Shown: in pieces, positions 35,465 through 46,728 of the stretch
Layout: every line of letters begins with the position of its first letter
Position numbering within the stretch: the stretch's first letter is position 1
Assembly: GCA_030149325.1 (NCBI GenBank)
Contig: JASBRS010000071.1
Span: 1-64,000 of the forward strand
Source of the DNA: Deinococci bacterium
GTDB taxonomy: Bacteria; Deinococcota; Deinococci; Deinococcales; Trueperaceae
Direction: 5' to 3'
DNA: 64,000 nt
Made by a program: the position numbers and the translations under genes
The notes under the pieces: model-generated
Database searches by the model: none
What the model saw: the letters and a program-made list of their open reading frames with translations, nothing else
What the model was told of the DNA's origin: nothing

Positions 35465-35538
35465 GCGGGCGGCCCCAGCGCGCTCGCCCCCGGCCAGCAC
35501 GGCCTAGGTCGCCTACCGGCCGGCCGCGGAACGCGTGC

Positions 35539-35544
35539 TAGAGT
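35539..35544 (+). promoter_or_regulatory. -10 element for secA
   Basis: TAGAGT, 72 bases before the secA ATG, implying a leader of about 65 bases that ends in a GGAAGG ribosome-binding site. Confidence 0.4.
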
Positions 35545-35616
35545 GTCGTGTTACGGACGCGCCCGCCAGGAAGGTGACGGAGCACCGCGGCGGCGGCGCG
35601 CGCTGGAAGGTCTTGC

Positions 35617-38406
<2,790 letters not shown>

Positions 38407-38413
38407 CCCCCGC

Positions 38414-39304
38414 GTGGACTTCGCCGAGCGGCTCCACCGACGCATCCGCGACGTCGATTCGCGGGTCTGCCTGGGGATCGACCCTCGCCCGTCGCTCAGC
38501 GAGCTGACGGCGCCCGAGCGCCTAGGCGGCGACCCCGCTCGGGTCGCCGACGCCGTGGTGCGCTACTTCACCACCGTGCTGCGGGCCACCCACGACCGGC
38601 TGGCGTGCTGCAAGCCGCAGGCGGCGTTCTTCGAGGCCCTGGGCCTGCACGGCCTGGAGGCCCTCGCCCGGCTGTTGCAGGTCGCCAGGGAGCTGGAGCT
38701 GCCGGTGATCCTCGACGCCAAGCGCGGCGACATCGGCAGCACCTCCGAGGCCTACGCCCGCGCCTACCTGGGCACCGGCGACTTCGCGGCCGACGCCCTC
38801 ACGGTCAACGCCTACCTCGGCCTCGACACGCTCGAGCCCTACCTCGACGCCGCCGTGCGTCACGGGCGCGGGCTGTTCGTGGTGCTCAAGACCTCGAACC
38901 CCGGCAGCGCCGACCTCCAGGACCTGCGGCTGGCGAGCGGCGAGCTGCTCCACCAGGCGCTGGCCGATCGCCTGACCGAACGCGCCGCGGCGCTGCCGGC
39001 CGACGGCGCCGGCTACACGGCGCTGGGCGCCGTGGTGGGCGCCACCTACCCCCAGGCGCTGCGGGAGCTGCGGGCGCGCCTGCCGCGCTCGGTGCTGCTG
39101 GTCCCCGGCTACGGTGCGCAGGGCGGTACGGCCGCCGACGTGGCCGCCGCCTTCGACGGCGACGGCGCAGGCGCCGTGGTGAGCGCCAGCCGCTCGCTGA
39201 CCTACCTCGACGCGCACGACGAGACGGACCTCGGGCGCGCCGCCAGGGCCGCCGCCGGCTCGATGCGCGACGACCTCAACCGCGCGCTGGCGGAGCGCAC
39301 CTGA
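38414..39304 (+). CDS. pyrF: Orotidine 5'-phosphate decarboxylase (type 2)
   Basis: Last step of de novo UMP synthesis. 296 residues, the longer bacterial type. CLGIDPRPS near residue 20, KPQAAFFEALG, and the catalytic DAKRGDIGSTSEAYARAYLG at about 98-117 (Asp-Lys-Asp triad in DAKRGD). ALGAVVGATYPQALRELRARLP and LVPGYGAQGG bind the phosphate near the C-terminus. GTG 38414, seven bases after the secA stop, suggests co-transcription. Confidence 0.94.
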   Translation: MDFAERLHRRIRDVDSRVCLGIDPRPSLSELTAPERLGGDPARVADAVVRYFTTVLRATHDRLACCKPQAAFFEALGLHGLEALARLLQVARELELPVILDAKRGDIGSTSEAYARAYLGTGDFAADALTVNAYLGLDTLEPYLDAAVRHGRGLFVVLKTSNPGSADLQDLRLASGELLHQALADRLTERAAALPADGAGYTALGAVVGATYPQALRELRARLPRSVLLVPGYGAQGGTAADVAAAFDGDGAGAVVSASRSLTYLDAHDETDLGRAARAAAGSMRDDLNRALAERT

Positions 39305-39313
39305 GAGATCCCG

Positions 39314-40240
39314 TCAGGGCGTCTTCATGTAGGCCAGGAAGCGTGTCGGCGACATGTTGGTGCGCAGCTTCGGGAGCAACCCCAGCACCGTCCGGAACCC
39401 CACGTCCGGCCCGTCGAAGACGGCGGCGAAGCCCTTGAGGTCCTGCACCATCGGCGTCGCGAAGGCGAAGGTGGCGAGCTCCTGCCCCGAGGGCACGATC
39501 TTGGGCCACGGCTCGGCACCGTCGGGCACGCTGCCGACCACGTACATGCGCGACTGGTTGGTGGCCAGGAAGAGCTGAGCCGCGTCCTTCTCGGGTGCCA
39601 TGACGTAGCTGCTGATGTGGACGGCGCAGTCCCCCATCCGCGGCAGCACCGCCTGGGGCCCGCCGGCGAGGGTCACGTCGTCGCGGGGGTGGAGCACGAT
39701 CAGGCGCGGGTAGACGGTCCAGTTCCAGATGATCGCCCAGAAGGCGATGCGGTTCGGGTCGGCGGGGTCCGAGGCCAGCAGCGCGGCCGGCCGGATGGCG
39801 CCGGAGACCCGCTCGAGCACGTCGGCCGTGTCCACCAGGAGGTCGCTCACCCGGGCCGGATCGTGCAGCGGCATCGGCTTCAGCTTGTACCAGGCCTGGA
39901 AGTCGTCGAGCATCTTCGTCCAGGTGGCGGCGTCGATGGTGCCGGGCCGCCAGCTCGCCGGCAGCAGCCGGCGCTCGGCCAGGTAGCGGACCACGCCGTA
40001 GTAGGGCGAGCTCTCGGGCACGGGCAGGCCGCCGTGCACCGCCACCAACGCGGGCAGCGCGGGCTCGACCAGGTCGACGGCGCGCTGCAGCAGCACGGCC
40101 GCGTCGATGCCGGTGGCCGGGCGGTCGGTGCTGAGGTCGGTGAGGGCGGCGCGCAGCTCGGGCACGCAGATCTGCGCGGCGGCCGCCGACGGCACCAGCA
40201 GGGTCAGCAGGGCCGCCAGGAGCCACAAGGAGCGCCGCAT
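39314..40240 (-). CDS. Secreted protein of unknown function
   Basis: 308 residues with a Sec signal peptide (MRRSLWLLAALLTLLVPSAAAAQ, cleavage near AAA-Q). The mature part is mixed alpha/beta with many prolines and tryptophans and two cysteines (one just after the signal, one near MGDCAVHIS). No family was recognised. ATG 40240 is chosen over an earlier in-frame ATG at 40261 because it lies six bases after TACACT (leaderless) and begins the signal peptide. Convergent with pyrF. Confidence 0.7.
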   Translation of the reverse strand: MRRSLWLLAALLTLLVPSAAAAQICVPELRAALTDLSTDRPATGIDAAVLLQRAVDLVEPALPALVAVHGGLPVPESSPYYGVVRYLAERRLLPASWRPGTIDAATWTKMLDDFQAWYKLKPMPLHDPARVSDLLVDTADVLERVSGAIRPAALLASDPADPNRIAFWAIIWNWTVYPRLIVLHPRDDVTLAGGPQAVLPRMGDCAVHISSYVMAPEKDAAQLFLATNQSRMYVVGSVPDGAEPWPKIVPSGQELATFAFATPMVQDLKGFAAVFDGPDVGFRTVLGLLPKLRTNMSPTRFLAYMKTP

Positions 40241-40246
40241 GGCCCG

Positions 40247-40252
40247 AGTGTA
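40247..40252 (-). promoter_or_regulatory. -10 element of a leaderless promoter (secreted protein)
   Basis: TACACT on the minus strand, six bases before the ATG at 40240. Confidence 0.5.
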
Positions 40253-40309
40253 GCGGGCCATGCGGCGCGGAACAAGCGATGTCGATGAGGACCTACGCGC
40301 GGCTCCGGA

Positions 40310-41143
40310 TCACTGGAAGGCGCTGAAGTAGTACGCGCTCTTGGCGGCGATGCCCGCCCGGTTGAGGCCAGAGTAGACCTCGTAGGTCCAGCCCCCGAAG
40401 GCGGGGATGCGGTCGCCGTTGTAGTACGGGCCGTAGCGCACCTGGCCACTCGTATCGAGGACGTAGACGGTGATGTCGTAGCCGTTGTTGGCCGTATCGA
40501 ACTGCCAGCTCCCGGAGTCGACCGTCTTCCAGTAGTCGACGTCCCCGACCGTCTCGATGGCGCCGCTCTCGCTGCCCGTCGTGCTGGTGAGCATCGCCGG
40601 CGTACCGGTGCGGCTGTTGTTGCCGGTCTCGTAGGCGTCGCCGTACGGCGTGCCGTAGAACCAGAGGTTGACCGTGGCCGAGCTCGACGCCGTGTTCCGG
40701 ATCTCGACGTAGTAGTACGCGCTCTGGGCCGGGACCAGCACGCACGGCCCGTTGCAGGTGTCGGAGGTCGCGATGGCGGCGGGAGCCACCTGAGCGCCGG
40801 GGAGCGCCAGCGACGCCGCTCCCAGGCCGCCCACGAAGTAGGTGCTGGAGGCCGACGAGGCCAGCGGCTGCCCGTTGCTGTCCATCACCAACACCGTGAC
40901 GGGTTGGTTGCCGACGGCCTCGGCGTGGAACAGCGCCGCCGACACCTGGCTCATGCTCACCCGGAAGTCGACGGTCGCGTTGGCGGCGACGCTCACCGTG
41001 CCGGTGGGGCTTCCGGGCGCCGTGGCATCGGCCGTGATGTTGGTGTACACCGGTGGGGGCGTGTACGTCACGGTGATCGTGCAGGCGGCCAGGCCCCCCA
41101 CCACCAGGAGGAGCGCCGGTAGAAGACGGAGAGTTCTCATCAT
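40310..41143 (-). CDS. Lipoprotein of unknown function with beta-sandwich repeats
   Basis: 277 residues. A lipoprotein signal ends LVVGGLAACTI (Cys about 21). The rest is rich in Ser, Thr, Ala and Gly with two related beta-sandwich stretches. Each ends in an aromatic Tyr-Tyr-Tyr or Ser-Ala-Tyr-Tyr segment (SAYYYVEIRNTASSSATVNLWFYG near 141-164; KSAYYFSAFQ at the end), resembling bacterial pre-peptidase or PPC-like domains. DVDYWKT fits that type. Either ATG 41143 or 41140 may be used; AGGAGG lies just upstream. Function unknown. Confidence 0.7.
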   Translation of the reverse strand: MMRTLRLLPALLLVVGGLAACTITVTYTPPPVYTNITADATAPGSPTGTVSVAANATVDFRVSMSQVSAALFHAEAVGNQPVTVLVMDSNGQPLASSASSTYFVGGLGAASLALPGAQVAPAAIATSDTCNGPCVLVPAQSAYYYVEIRNTASSSATVNLWFYGTPYGDAYETGNNSRTGTPAMLTSTTGSESGAIETVGDVDYWKTVDSGSWQFDTANNGYDITVYVLDTSGQVRYGPYYNGDRIPAFGGWTYEVYSGLNRAGIAAKSAYYFSAFQ

Positions 41144-41159
41144 GGAGCCTCCTGCCGGC

Positions 41160-41165
41160 AGTCTA
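41160..41165 (-). promoter_or_regulatory. -10 element for the lipoprotein gene
   Basis: TAGACT on the minus strand. Transcription would begin near 41153, directly at the AGGAGG ribosome-binding site, giving a very short leader of about ten bases. Confidence 0.45.
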
Positions 41166-41240
41166 GCCGCAGGGGTCCCCCGTCGGCTGCGAAGCTCTTC
41201 ATCGTTCGCTCACGGCGAAGGCCCGCCACGACGCGCCCGT

Positions 41241-41263
41241 CGCCCGCGCCGCCGGCGCGGGCG
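41241..41263 (-). terminator. GC-rich hairpin after the FakA-like gene
   Basis: CGCCCGCGCCG and CGGCGCGGGCG are perfect inverted arms around a single C (nine to eleven pairs), starting at the base next to the stop codon of the FakA-like gene. It has no T-run but its position fits transcription termination. Confidence 0.45.
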
Positions 41264-42880
41264 TCACTCCAGCACCATCAGGTAGGGATAGAGGTCGGGA
41301 GCGCCGGGGAGCACCTCGACCTCGAGGTCCGGGAAGCGCTCGCGGATGCGCTCGGCCACCGCCTCGGCGCGTTCCTGGCCGAGCGACGCGCTGAAGAACA
41401 GCGAGCCGATCTCGAACTCGTTCCCGCGGTCCTCCAGCAGCGCCAGCAGGCAAGCGTCGGGGTCGGCGTCGGCCACCTCCAAGCGGCCGTCCGCCAGGCC
41501 GATGGCGTCGCCCTGCTCCACCTCCACCGACTCGATGGTGGCGCTGCGGCTGGCGGTGGTGACCTCCAGCGTGAGCGAGGCGTCGGCCGCCTCGCGCATG
41601 CCGGGCACCAGCGCCTCGACCTCCTCGCCCTCCTGGAACAGCACCGCGGCCGCCAGACCCTGACCGAGCGTCCGCGTCGGCAGCACCACCACGTTCTTCT
41701 CGGGCACCACCTCGCGCACGCGCTCGGCGGCCATCACGATGTTCTTGTTGTTGGGCAGGACGATGACGCTGGTCGCCCCCACCGACCTGACCGCATCGGC
41801 GATGTCCTGGACGCTGGGGTTGTCGCTCTGGCCGCCGCCCACCACGCGCGCCCCGAGGCTGCGGAACACGCGCGTCACGCCGTAACCGCTGGCGACCGTC
41901 ACCAGCCCCGTGCGCGGCGACTCCGCTTCGTCCGGCTCGACGTCGGCCAGGATCTCGCTGTGCTGCTCGGTCATGTCCTCGACCTTGCTGCGCACCATGG
42001 TGCCGTAGCGGGCCACCGCCGCCAGCAGCCGCTCGGGCTCCTCGGTGTGGATGTGCCCCTTGACGAAACCCTCGGCGCCCACCACCAGCAGGGAGTCGCC
42101 GAAGGGCTCGACCAGCTTCTGGATCTCCTGCGTCGGCACCGTCACGTCGGAGAGCAGGAACTCGGTGCAGAACCCGAACTCCTCCTCCTCGAACTGCTGC
42201 TGCGCCCGCACCGTGATCTGGGGCGGGGCGGGCAGGTCGAGGCCGTCGAAGTAGGCGAGGACGCCTTCCAGGACCCGCACCAGGCCCTTGCCGCCGGCGT
42301 CCACCACGCCCGCCTGGCGCAGGATCGGGAGCTGCTCGGGGGTGCGCTCGGGGGTGCGCTCGAGCGCCTCCTCGGCGGCCTCCAGCGCGTGCCGCAGCAC
42401 CTCCAGCGGCGGCCGGCTCTCGACCTCCGCCGCCGCCTCCGACGCCCTGCGCACCACCGACAGGATGGTGCCCTCGACCGGCTTCATGACCGCCTTGTAG
42501 GCGCTCTTGGTGCCGGCCCCGAGGGCGGCGGCGACCTCGCGACCGCCGAGCCGGGTGTGACGCCGCGCCGATTCCCCGAAGCCCTTCAGCACCTGCGAGA
42601 GGATCACGCCGGAGTTGCCCCGGGCACCGAGCAGCGAGCCGTAGGCCAGCGCGTGCGAGAACGCCTGCATGGTGTCGGGGTTCTCGTCGCCGAGCTGGCG
42701 CCGGACCGACTGCATGGTCAGGTGCATGTTGGTACCGGTGTCGCCGTCGGGGACCGGGTAGACGTTGAGGGCGTTGACCTCCTCGATGTACACGCCGAGC
42801 CACTCGGTGGCGTAGCTGAAGGCGTGGCTCAGCTGGCGGGCGCCGAGCGTCTCGGGTTCCTTGGTGGCGACGTCAGCCAC
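41264..42880 (-). CDS. fakA: FakA-type fatty acid kinase / DhaL-domain protein
   Basis: 538 residues. N-terminal DhaL domain (about 15-205) with the ATP/Mg loop NVYPVPDGDTGTNMHLTM and LLGARGNSGVILSQ. A middle domain (about 230-320) and a C-terminal DegV-like half with SVIVLPNNKNIVMAAERV near 365 follow. In firmicutes FakA phosphorylates fatty acids held by FakB to make acyl-phosphate for phospholipid synthesis; no FakB gene lies in this window. The start overlaps the end of the asp23 gene by eight bases, the usual order asp23-fakA. Confidence 0.9.
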   Translation of the reverse strand: MADVATKEPETLGARQLSHAFSYATEWLGVYIEEVNALNVYPVPDGDTGTNMHLTMQSVRRQLGDENPDTMQAFSHALAYGSLLGARGNSGVILSQVLKGFGESARRHTRLGGREVAAALGAGTKSAYKAVMKPVEGTILSVVRRASEAAAEVESRPPLEVLRHALEAAEEALERTPERTPEQLPILRQAGVVDAGGKGLVRVLEGVLAYFDGLDLPAPPQITVRAQQQFEEEEFGFCTEFLLSDVTVPTQEIQKLVEPFGDSLLVVGAEGFVKGHIHTEEPERLLAAVARYGTMVRSKVEDMTEQHSEILADVEPDEAESPRTGLVTVASGYGVTRVFRSLGARVVGGGQSDNPSVQDIADAVRSVGATSVIVLPNNKNIVMAAERVREVVPEKNVVVLPTRTLGQGLAAAVLFQEGEEVEALVPGMREAADASLTLEVTTASRSATIESVEVEQGDAIGLADGRLEVADADPDACLLALLEDRGNEFEIGSLFFSASLGQERAEAVAERIRERFPDLEVEVLPGAPDLYPYLMVLE

Positions 42881-43274
42881 GGCTGACCCCGTCCACGTGC
42901 ACGCGCACCTCGTCGAGCTGGATCCCGGCGAAGCGCTTGGCGGCGTAGCGCGTGCGCTCGCGCACCGACTCCGCCACCACCGGGATGTTGACGCCGTAGG
43001 CGACCACCACGTGGATGTCCACGTCGGCGCGCAGCTCCCCGTTGGGGTGCTCGATCACCACGCCCTCGTCGACCTGGGACAGCCCCAGCACACGACGCAG
43101 CCCCTCGCCGATGTTGGCGGGCGCCATGCCGACCACGCCGGGCACCTCGTGCGCCGCCAGGCCCAGGATCGAGGCCAGGGCATCGTCCGACACGCGCACC
43201 GAGTCGATGGCGCGCTCGCGCTTCTTGCGTTGCGTCTGGCGGGACGGTCTGGCCTCCGCCTTGCCTTCCTCCAT
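42873..43274 (-). CDS. Asp23/Gls24-family envelope stress protein
   Basis: 133 residues from ATG 43274 (MEEGKAEARP), with GGAGGG eight bases upstream; a longer reading to 43445 has no such support. After a basic N-terminus comes the Asp23 core: VRVSDDALASILGLAAHEVPGVVGM, then the beta-strand VDIHVVVAYGVNIPVVAESVRERTRYAAK and a closing LDEVRVHVDGV. The family sits at the membrane and almost always precedes fakA, as here. Its exact role is unknown. Confidence 0.9.
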   Translation of the reverse strand: MEEGKAEARPSRQTQRKKRERAIDSVRVSDDALASILGLAAHEVPGVVGMAPANIGEGLRRVLGLSQVDEGVVIEHPNGELRADVDIHVVVAYGVNIPVVAESVRERTRYAAKRFAGIQLDEVRVHVDGVSRG

Positions 43275-43362
43275 CCGACGTCCCTCCGTTCGCGCACCCG
43301 GCCTCAGGCCGGCACGCGGTCGCGTGCGACCGGACCCCCCCTGCGGTGCACCGTCACAGAGC

Positions 43363-43368
43363 ATTCTA
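43363..43368 (-). promoter_or_regulatory. -10 element for asp23-fakA
   Basis: TAGAAT on the minus strand, about 90 bases before the asp23 ATG, implying a leader of about 80 bases. Confidence 0.4.
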
Positions 43369-43429
43369 GCCCGTCGGGACAGGACTTCTCGTGGATTCGG
43401 CTGCACCGGGCGCCCGCAGGCCGCCAGGC

Positions 43430-43738
43430 TCAGGCGCCGTCCCACACCTCGATGTCGAGGGCGACCTCACGCACGCTCAGACCGCGGCCCTCGACGAAGG
43501 CACGCACCGATGCCAGGGTGCGCTCGAGCCACACCCGGTCGGCGCTGATGGCGCTGACCCCGATGCGCTCCCAGTCGTGCGCGTCGAGCCCGTCGAGGCG
43601 GGCCACCGACACCGGGAAGCGGACCTTGAGCCGCTCCGTGACCGGCATCACCAGCCCGCGCTTCTCCTTGAGGCTGTGGACCCCCGGCGTCTGCACCGTC
43701 ATCAGCAGGACGCCCACGTAGACCGCTCGCGCCGCCAA
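43430..43738 (-). CDS. YlxP-like DUF503 protein
   Basis: 102 residues. DUF503 signatures: VGVLLMTVQTPGVHSLKEKRGLVMPVTERLKVRFPVSVARLDG and ALDIEVWDG at the end. In firmicutes ylxP lies beside rbfA and infB, which suggests a ribosome-maturation link. The start is TTG 43738, supported by GGAG seven bases upstream. It follows the HMA-like gene after three bases. Confidence 0.88.
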   Translation of the reverse strand: MAARAVYVGVLLMTVQTPGVHSLKEKRGLVMPVTERLKVRFPVSVARLDGLDAHDWERIGVSAISADRVWLERTLASVRAFVEGRGLSVREVALDIEVWDGA

Positions 43739-43741
43739 CCG

Positions 43742-43963
43742 CTACTCCATGCCGGCCAGGAAGCCGATGCGCCGGAGGGCGCGGATCAGGTCCATCACCG
43801 TGACCTCGGCGGCGTCGTATTCCACCGCCACCTGCAGGTCGCTGCTCGCCTCCGCGCGGCGGACGCCGCGGACCTCGCGCAGCGCCTGCTCCACGGCGCT
43901 GCGACTCGTCTCGGTGTCCATGCCGCGGACCCCCAGCAGGACGCGTGCGCCCTCCTCAGCCAT
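43742..43963 (-). CDS. Small HMA-like protein lacking the metal-binding cysteines
   Basis: 73 residues from ATG 43963, with GGGGAG just upstream. The ferredoxin-like HMA fold is recognisable: LLGVRGMDTETSRSAVEQALREVRGVRRAEASSDLQVAVEYDAAEVTVMDLIRALRRIGF. The usual GMxCxxC loop reads GMDTETSR, so it should not bind copper. Perhaps a protein-interaction domain. It overlaps the DUF1999 gene by eight bases and precedes the YlxP-like gene. Confidence 0.75.
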   Translation of the reverse strand: MAEEGARVLLGVRGMDTETSRSAVEQALREVRGVRRAEASSDLQVAVEYDAAEVTVMDLIRALRRIGFLAGME

Positions 43964-44441
43964 GCTCTCCCCCGTTCCCCGTGCCGGCGGCCGCGGCCGC
44001 CACGGCAGCGGCGCGCGAACCCAGGTAGCGCGTGTGGACGGTCGTCGCGGACGCCGCGAAGCCCTCCTGGGCGAGGGCGGCGGAGGCCGCGGCATCGCCG
44101 TCGGGAAGGTCGATGCGGAGGTCGTAGATACCGGCGTCGTAGGCGCTCTTGGTGAGCGCCCGCAGCAACGCCCCGAGGGCGTCGGGGTCGCCCGGAGGCG
44201 GGCTGGCGAGGCGGTGCGCCACCACCGTGGCGCGCTCGCCGTCGAACACCGGCTGGGCCAGCACGAAGCCGCGGACGCCGGACGCCCCGACCGCCACGAA
44301 GGCGTGGCCGGTACGCGCGAAGAAGCGCAGGCTGGCAGGGCCGGAGCGGGGCTCGAGCCCGAAGGCGGCGGCGTAGGCGCGATCGATGGCCGTCAACGCC
44401 GCGGCGTCGTCGGTCTCTAGCGGTCGGGCGTGCGTCTCCAC
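43956..44441 (-). CDS. DUF1999 GNAT-type acetyltransferase
   Basis: 161 residues from GTG 44441, which overlaps the moaC end by 25 bases. SLRFFARTGHAFVAVG near residue 40, GFVLAQPVFDGERATVVAHRL, and LLRALTKSAYDAGIYDLRIDLPDGD near 95-119 match the Thermus/Deinococcus DUF1999 family, which has a GNAT-like structure. Substrate unknown. The family is largely restricted to Deinococcota, as I recall, which supports the origin of this DNA. Confidence 0.85.
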   Translation of the reverse strand: METHARPLETDDAAALTAIDRAYAAAFGLEPRSGPASLRFFARTGHAFVAVGASGVRGFVLAQPVFDGERATVVAHRLASPPPGDPDALGALLRALTKSAYDAGIYDLRIDLPDGDAAASAALAQEGFAASATTVHTRYLGSRAAAVAAAAAGTGNGGEHG

Positions 44442-44890
44442 GAGCCGGACCGTCCCCCTTCCTTGGCGAGCAGCCTGACCGTCTCGATGACGATCCCCTT
44501 GCTGGCGCCCTTGAGCATATCGTAGAGCGTCAGGGCCGCCACGCTCGCCGCCGTCAGCGCTTCCATCTCCACGCCGGTCGGCGCGGTGGTGCCGCAACTC
44601 GCCTCGAACCGCACCCGGTCGCCCTCCTGGCGCTCGCCACGCACCGCGACCGAGGTCAGGGGCAGCGGGTGCGCCAACGGGATCAGCTCGGGGGTGCGCT
44701 TGGCGGCCATGATGCCCGCGAGCTCGGCGACCTGCACGGCGTCGCCCTTGGGCGCGCCGGCGTCGAGCCGGGCGGCCGCCTCGGGCGGCAGCACGACGAC
44801 CGCCTCGGCCACTGCCCGCCGCACCGTCGCCGGCTTGGCGCCGACGTCCACCATCACCGGTCGACCGTCCTGGAAGTGCGACGAAGCCAT
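44417..44890 (-). CDS. moaC: Cyclic pyranopterin monophosphate synthase
   Basis: Second step of molybdenum-cofactor synthesis. 157 residues, usual size. MVDVGAKPATVRRAVAEAVVVL near residue 12, GDAVQVAELAGIMAAKRTPELIPLAHPLPLT at about 50-80, and MEALTAASVAALTLYDMLKG near 110-130 are the MoaC signatures; the catalytic lysine is in the AAKRT segment. The ATG lies five bases after TACAAT (leaderless). The rest of the molybdopterin pathway is not in this window. Confidence 0.96.
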   Translation of the reverse strand: MASSHFQDGRPVMVDVGAKPATVRRAVAEAVVVLPPEAAARLDAGAPKGDAVQVAELAGIMAAKRTPELIPLAHPLPLTSVAVRGERQEGDRVRFEASCGTTAPTGVEMEALTAASVAALTLYDMLKGASKGIVIETVRLLAKEGGRSGSWRRTPDR

Positions 44891-44895
44891 GGCCC

Positions 44896-44901
44896 ATTGT
44901 A
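44896..44901 (-). promoter_or_regulatory. -10 element of a leaderless promoter (moaC)
   Basis: TACAAT on the minus strand, five bases before the moaC ATG at 44890, in the 21-base gap after truA. Confidence 0.45.
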
Positions 44902-44911
44902 CGGCCGGGCG

Positions 44912-45727
44912 CTACAGCACCAGCGACGCCACCGCGGCTTCCGAACGCTCCCGGTCCCACGGCCGGTAGCCCGCTTCCGCGAAGTACAGCCCGTACGGCG
45001 CCACGTTGTGCCCCGCCCGGGTGCGGTCGCGCGCCGCCAGCAAGCGCGGTACGTCGTCGGGACCGAGCTTCCCCTTGCCCACCCACAGCAGCGTCCCCAC
45101 GACGGTGCGGACCATGCCGCGCAGGAAGCCGTCGCCGGCGACGTGCAGGCGCAGTTCACCCGCCTCCTCGCGCAGCTCGCACAGCAGCACCGTGCGCTCC
45201 TTGCTGCGCGTCTCGCGGGTGGCGAAGGTGCTGAAGTCGTGCCGCCCCACCAGCGCCCCCGCCGCCGCCTGCATGGCGCCCACGTCGACGTGCCGGAACA
45301 CCGGCAGCACCCGGTTGCGCTGCAGGGCCAGCCCGCGCGGGTCGTCGCGGACCACCCGCATGCGGTAGAGGTAGCGCCGGTAGTGGCAGTCGTACTGCGC
45401 GTGGAAATCGGGGGCCGCGGTCGTCAGCGCCAGCACCGCCACGTCGCGCGGCAGGTGGGCGTTGAGGGCGAGCCGCAGCTTCTCGTCGGGGATGGCGGTG
45501 TCGACGTCGGCATGGGCGACCATCGCCAGTCCGTGGACGCCGGCGTCGGTGCGGCCGGCGGCGATGACCGGCCCGTGCTCCCCCGGCAGCCGGGCCAGCG
45601 CTGCTTCGAGGACGCCCTGCACGGTGCGCTCTCCGGTCACCTGGCGCTGCCAGCCGAAGAAGTCGGTGCCGTCGAACTCGACCGTCAGGCGAACGCGCCG
45701 CCCCGCGGCGGGCGCGGCGTCAGCCAC
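44912..45727 (-). CDS. truA: tRNA pseudouridine(38-40) synthase
   Basis: Converts U38-40 of tRNA anticodon stems to pseudouridine. 271 residues. LTVEFDGTDFFGWQRQ, TVQGVLEAAL, the catalytic GRTDAGVHGLAMVAH with its aspartate near 57, and GDGFLRGMVRTVVGTLLWVGKGK near 205-227. GTG 45727 overlaps the end of the upstream PAP2 gene by eight bases; a longer reading runs into that gene. Confidence 0.95.
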   Translation of the reverse strand: MADAAPAAGRRVRLTVEFDGTDFFGWQRQVTGERTVQGVLEAALARLPGEHGPVIAAGRTDAGVHGLAMVAHADVDTAIPDEKLRLALNAHLPRDVAVLALTTAAPDFHAQYDCHYRRYLYRMRVVRDDPRGLALQRNRVLPVFRHVDVGAMQAAAGALVGRHDFSTFATRETRSKERTVLLCELREEAGELRLHVAGDGFLRGMVRTVVGTLLWVGKGKLGPDDVPRLLAARDRTRAGHNVAPYGLYFAEAGYRPWDRERSEAAVASLVL

Positions 45728-46586
45728 GGACGGCGGTCGCGGCCGGGACGAGGCGGAGCGCCCGGCCCAGCCAGGGGACGAGCATGGTGCCGCTGATCCC
45801 CACCAGCAGGTAGCGCACGAACGCACCCAGGGGCGCGTGGCGCGCCGCCTCCGGGATCAGCACGTGGCTGCCGAGCTGCACCCCGAACACCACCGCGATG
45901 CCGATGCCGGCGAGGACCAGCCGGCCCCGCCAGGGCCCGTCGGTGACGTGGGGGACCAGCTCCGGTCCGATCAGGAAGGCCGCCAGCGCACCCATCAGCA
46001 CACCGGAGTCGGGGGTGGGGAACAGCAGGTGGAGCGCCAGCGGGACCAGCAGGCCGAAGCCCACGACGGCGCCCCGCACCACCGTTCGCCGCCACCGCCC
46101 GAGGGCCAGGGCGAGGGCGACCACCACCGATCCGACCGCGATGCCGCCGACGATGTCGATGGGGAGGTGGACGCCCAGGTAGAGCCGCGAGAGCGACACC
46201 AGCACGATGATCGCGACGGCGAGCCCCGCGAACCAGCGCCGGCGCGCGTAGAAGGCGGCCAGCCCCCAGAACATGGTCGCGCCCTGGGCGTGGCCCGACG
46301 GGAAGCCGCTCCCCTGGGCCGTGGCTAGCGCCGCCTGCGAGCGCACCACGCCGGGCTCGAGCTGGAACGGCCGCTGGGTGTGGAACGCCGCCTTGAGCTG
46401 TTCGTTGAGGTAGAAGCCGGTCAGGAAGGCGATCGCCAGCCGGCGCCCACTGCGGGCGTCGACACCGATGTAGGCGATCAGCAGGAGCACGATGTAGGCC
46501 TGCTGCGATCCGAGCTGCGTCACCAGCAACATGAAGCGGTCGAGCGCCGGGCTGGCGACCGACTGCAGGACGTGGATGACCTCCAT
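45720..46586 (-). CDS. PAP2-family membrane phosphatase
   Basis: 288 residues with about eight helices. The three phosphatase motifs are complete: [10 protein letters not shown] (about 65-74), [13 protein letters not shown] (about 92-104) and [16 protein letters not shown] (about 132-147). Family members dephosphorylate phosphatidate, polyprenyl diphosphate or phosphatidylglycerol phosphate. Undecaprenyl diphosphate recycling is an attractive role, since a DUF368 polyprenyl-phosphate transporter is nearby at 50338. ATG 46586 has GGGAGG nine bases upstream. Coupled to truA by overlap. Confidence 0.9.
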   Translation of the reverse strand: MEVIHVLQSVASPALDRFMLLVTQLGSQQAYIVLLLIAYIGVDARSGRRLAIAFLTGFYLNEQLKAAFHTQRPFQLEPGVVRSQAALATAQGSGFPSGHAQGATMFWGLAAFYARRRWFAGLAVAIIVLVSLSRLYLGVHLPIDIVGGIAVGSVVVALALALGRWRRTVVRGAVVGFGLLVPLALHLLFPTPDSGVLMGALAAFLIGPELVPHVTDGPWRGRLVLAGIGIAVVFGVQLGSHVLIPEAARHAPLGAFVRYLLVGISGTMLVPWLGRALRLVPAATAVRG

Positions 46587-46638
46587 ACGCTGCCTCCCGG
46601 AGGGGCGGAGCGGCCTCGCAGCGGCCCGTCCCCGAGGG

Positions 46639-46644
46639 ATTGTA
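46639..46644 (-). promoter_or_regulatory. -10 element for the PAP2-truA unit
   Basis: TACAAT on the minus strand, about 52 bases before the PAP2 ATG. Confidence 0.4.
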
Positions 46645-46728
46645 GCAGTCCGTCACGGTCGGCCACGGGAGCGGTCGCTCCCGTCCGGGAACGTTGCCAC
46701 GGTGGCCACGGCGTGCGAGCATACCGAC

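Noticed and set aside
42330-42365. Direct repeat of GGGGTGCGCTCG inside the fakA gene
   Set aside because: It simply encodes a short ERTPERTPE repeat in a helix of the protein; two copies, no sign of a mobile or regulatory element.
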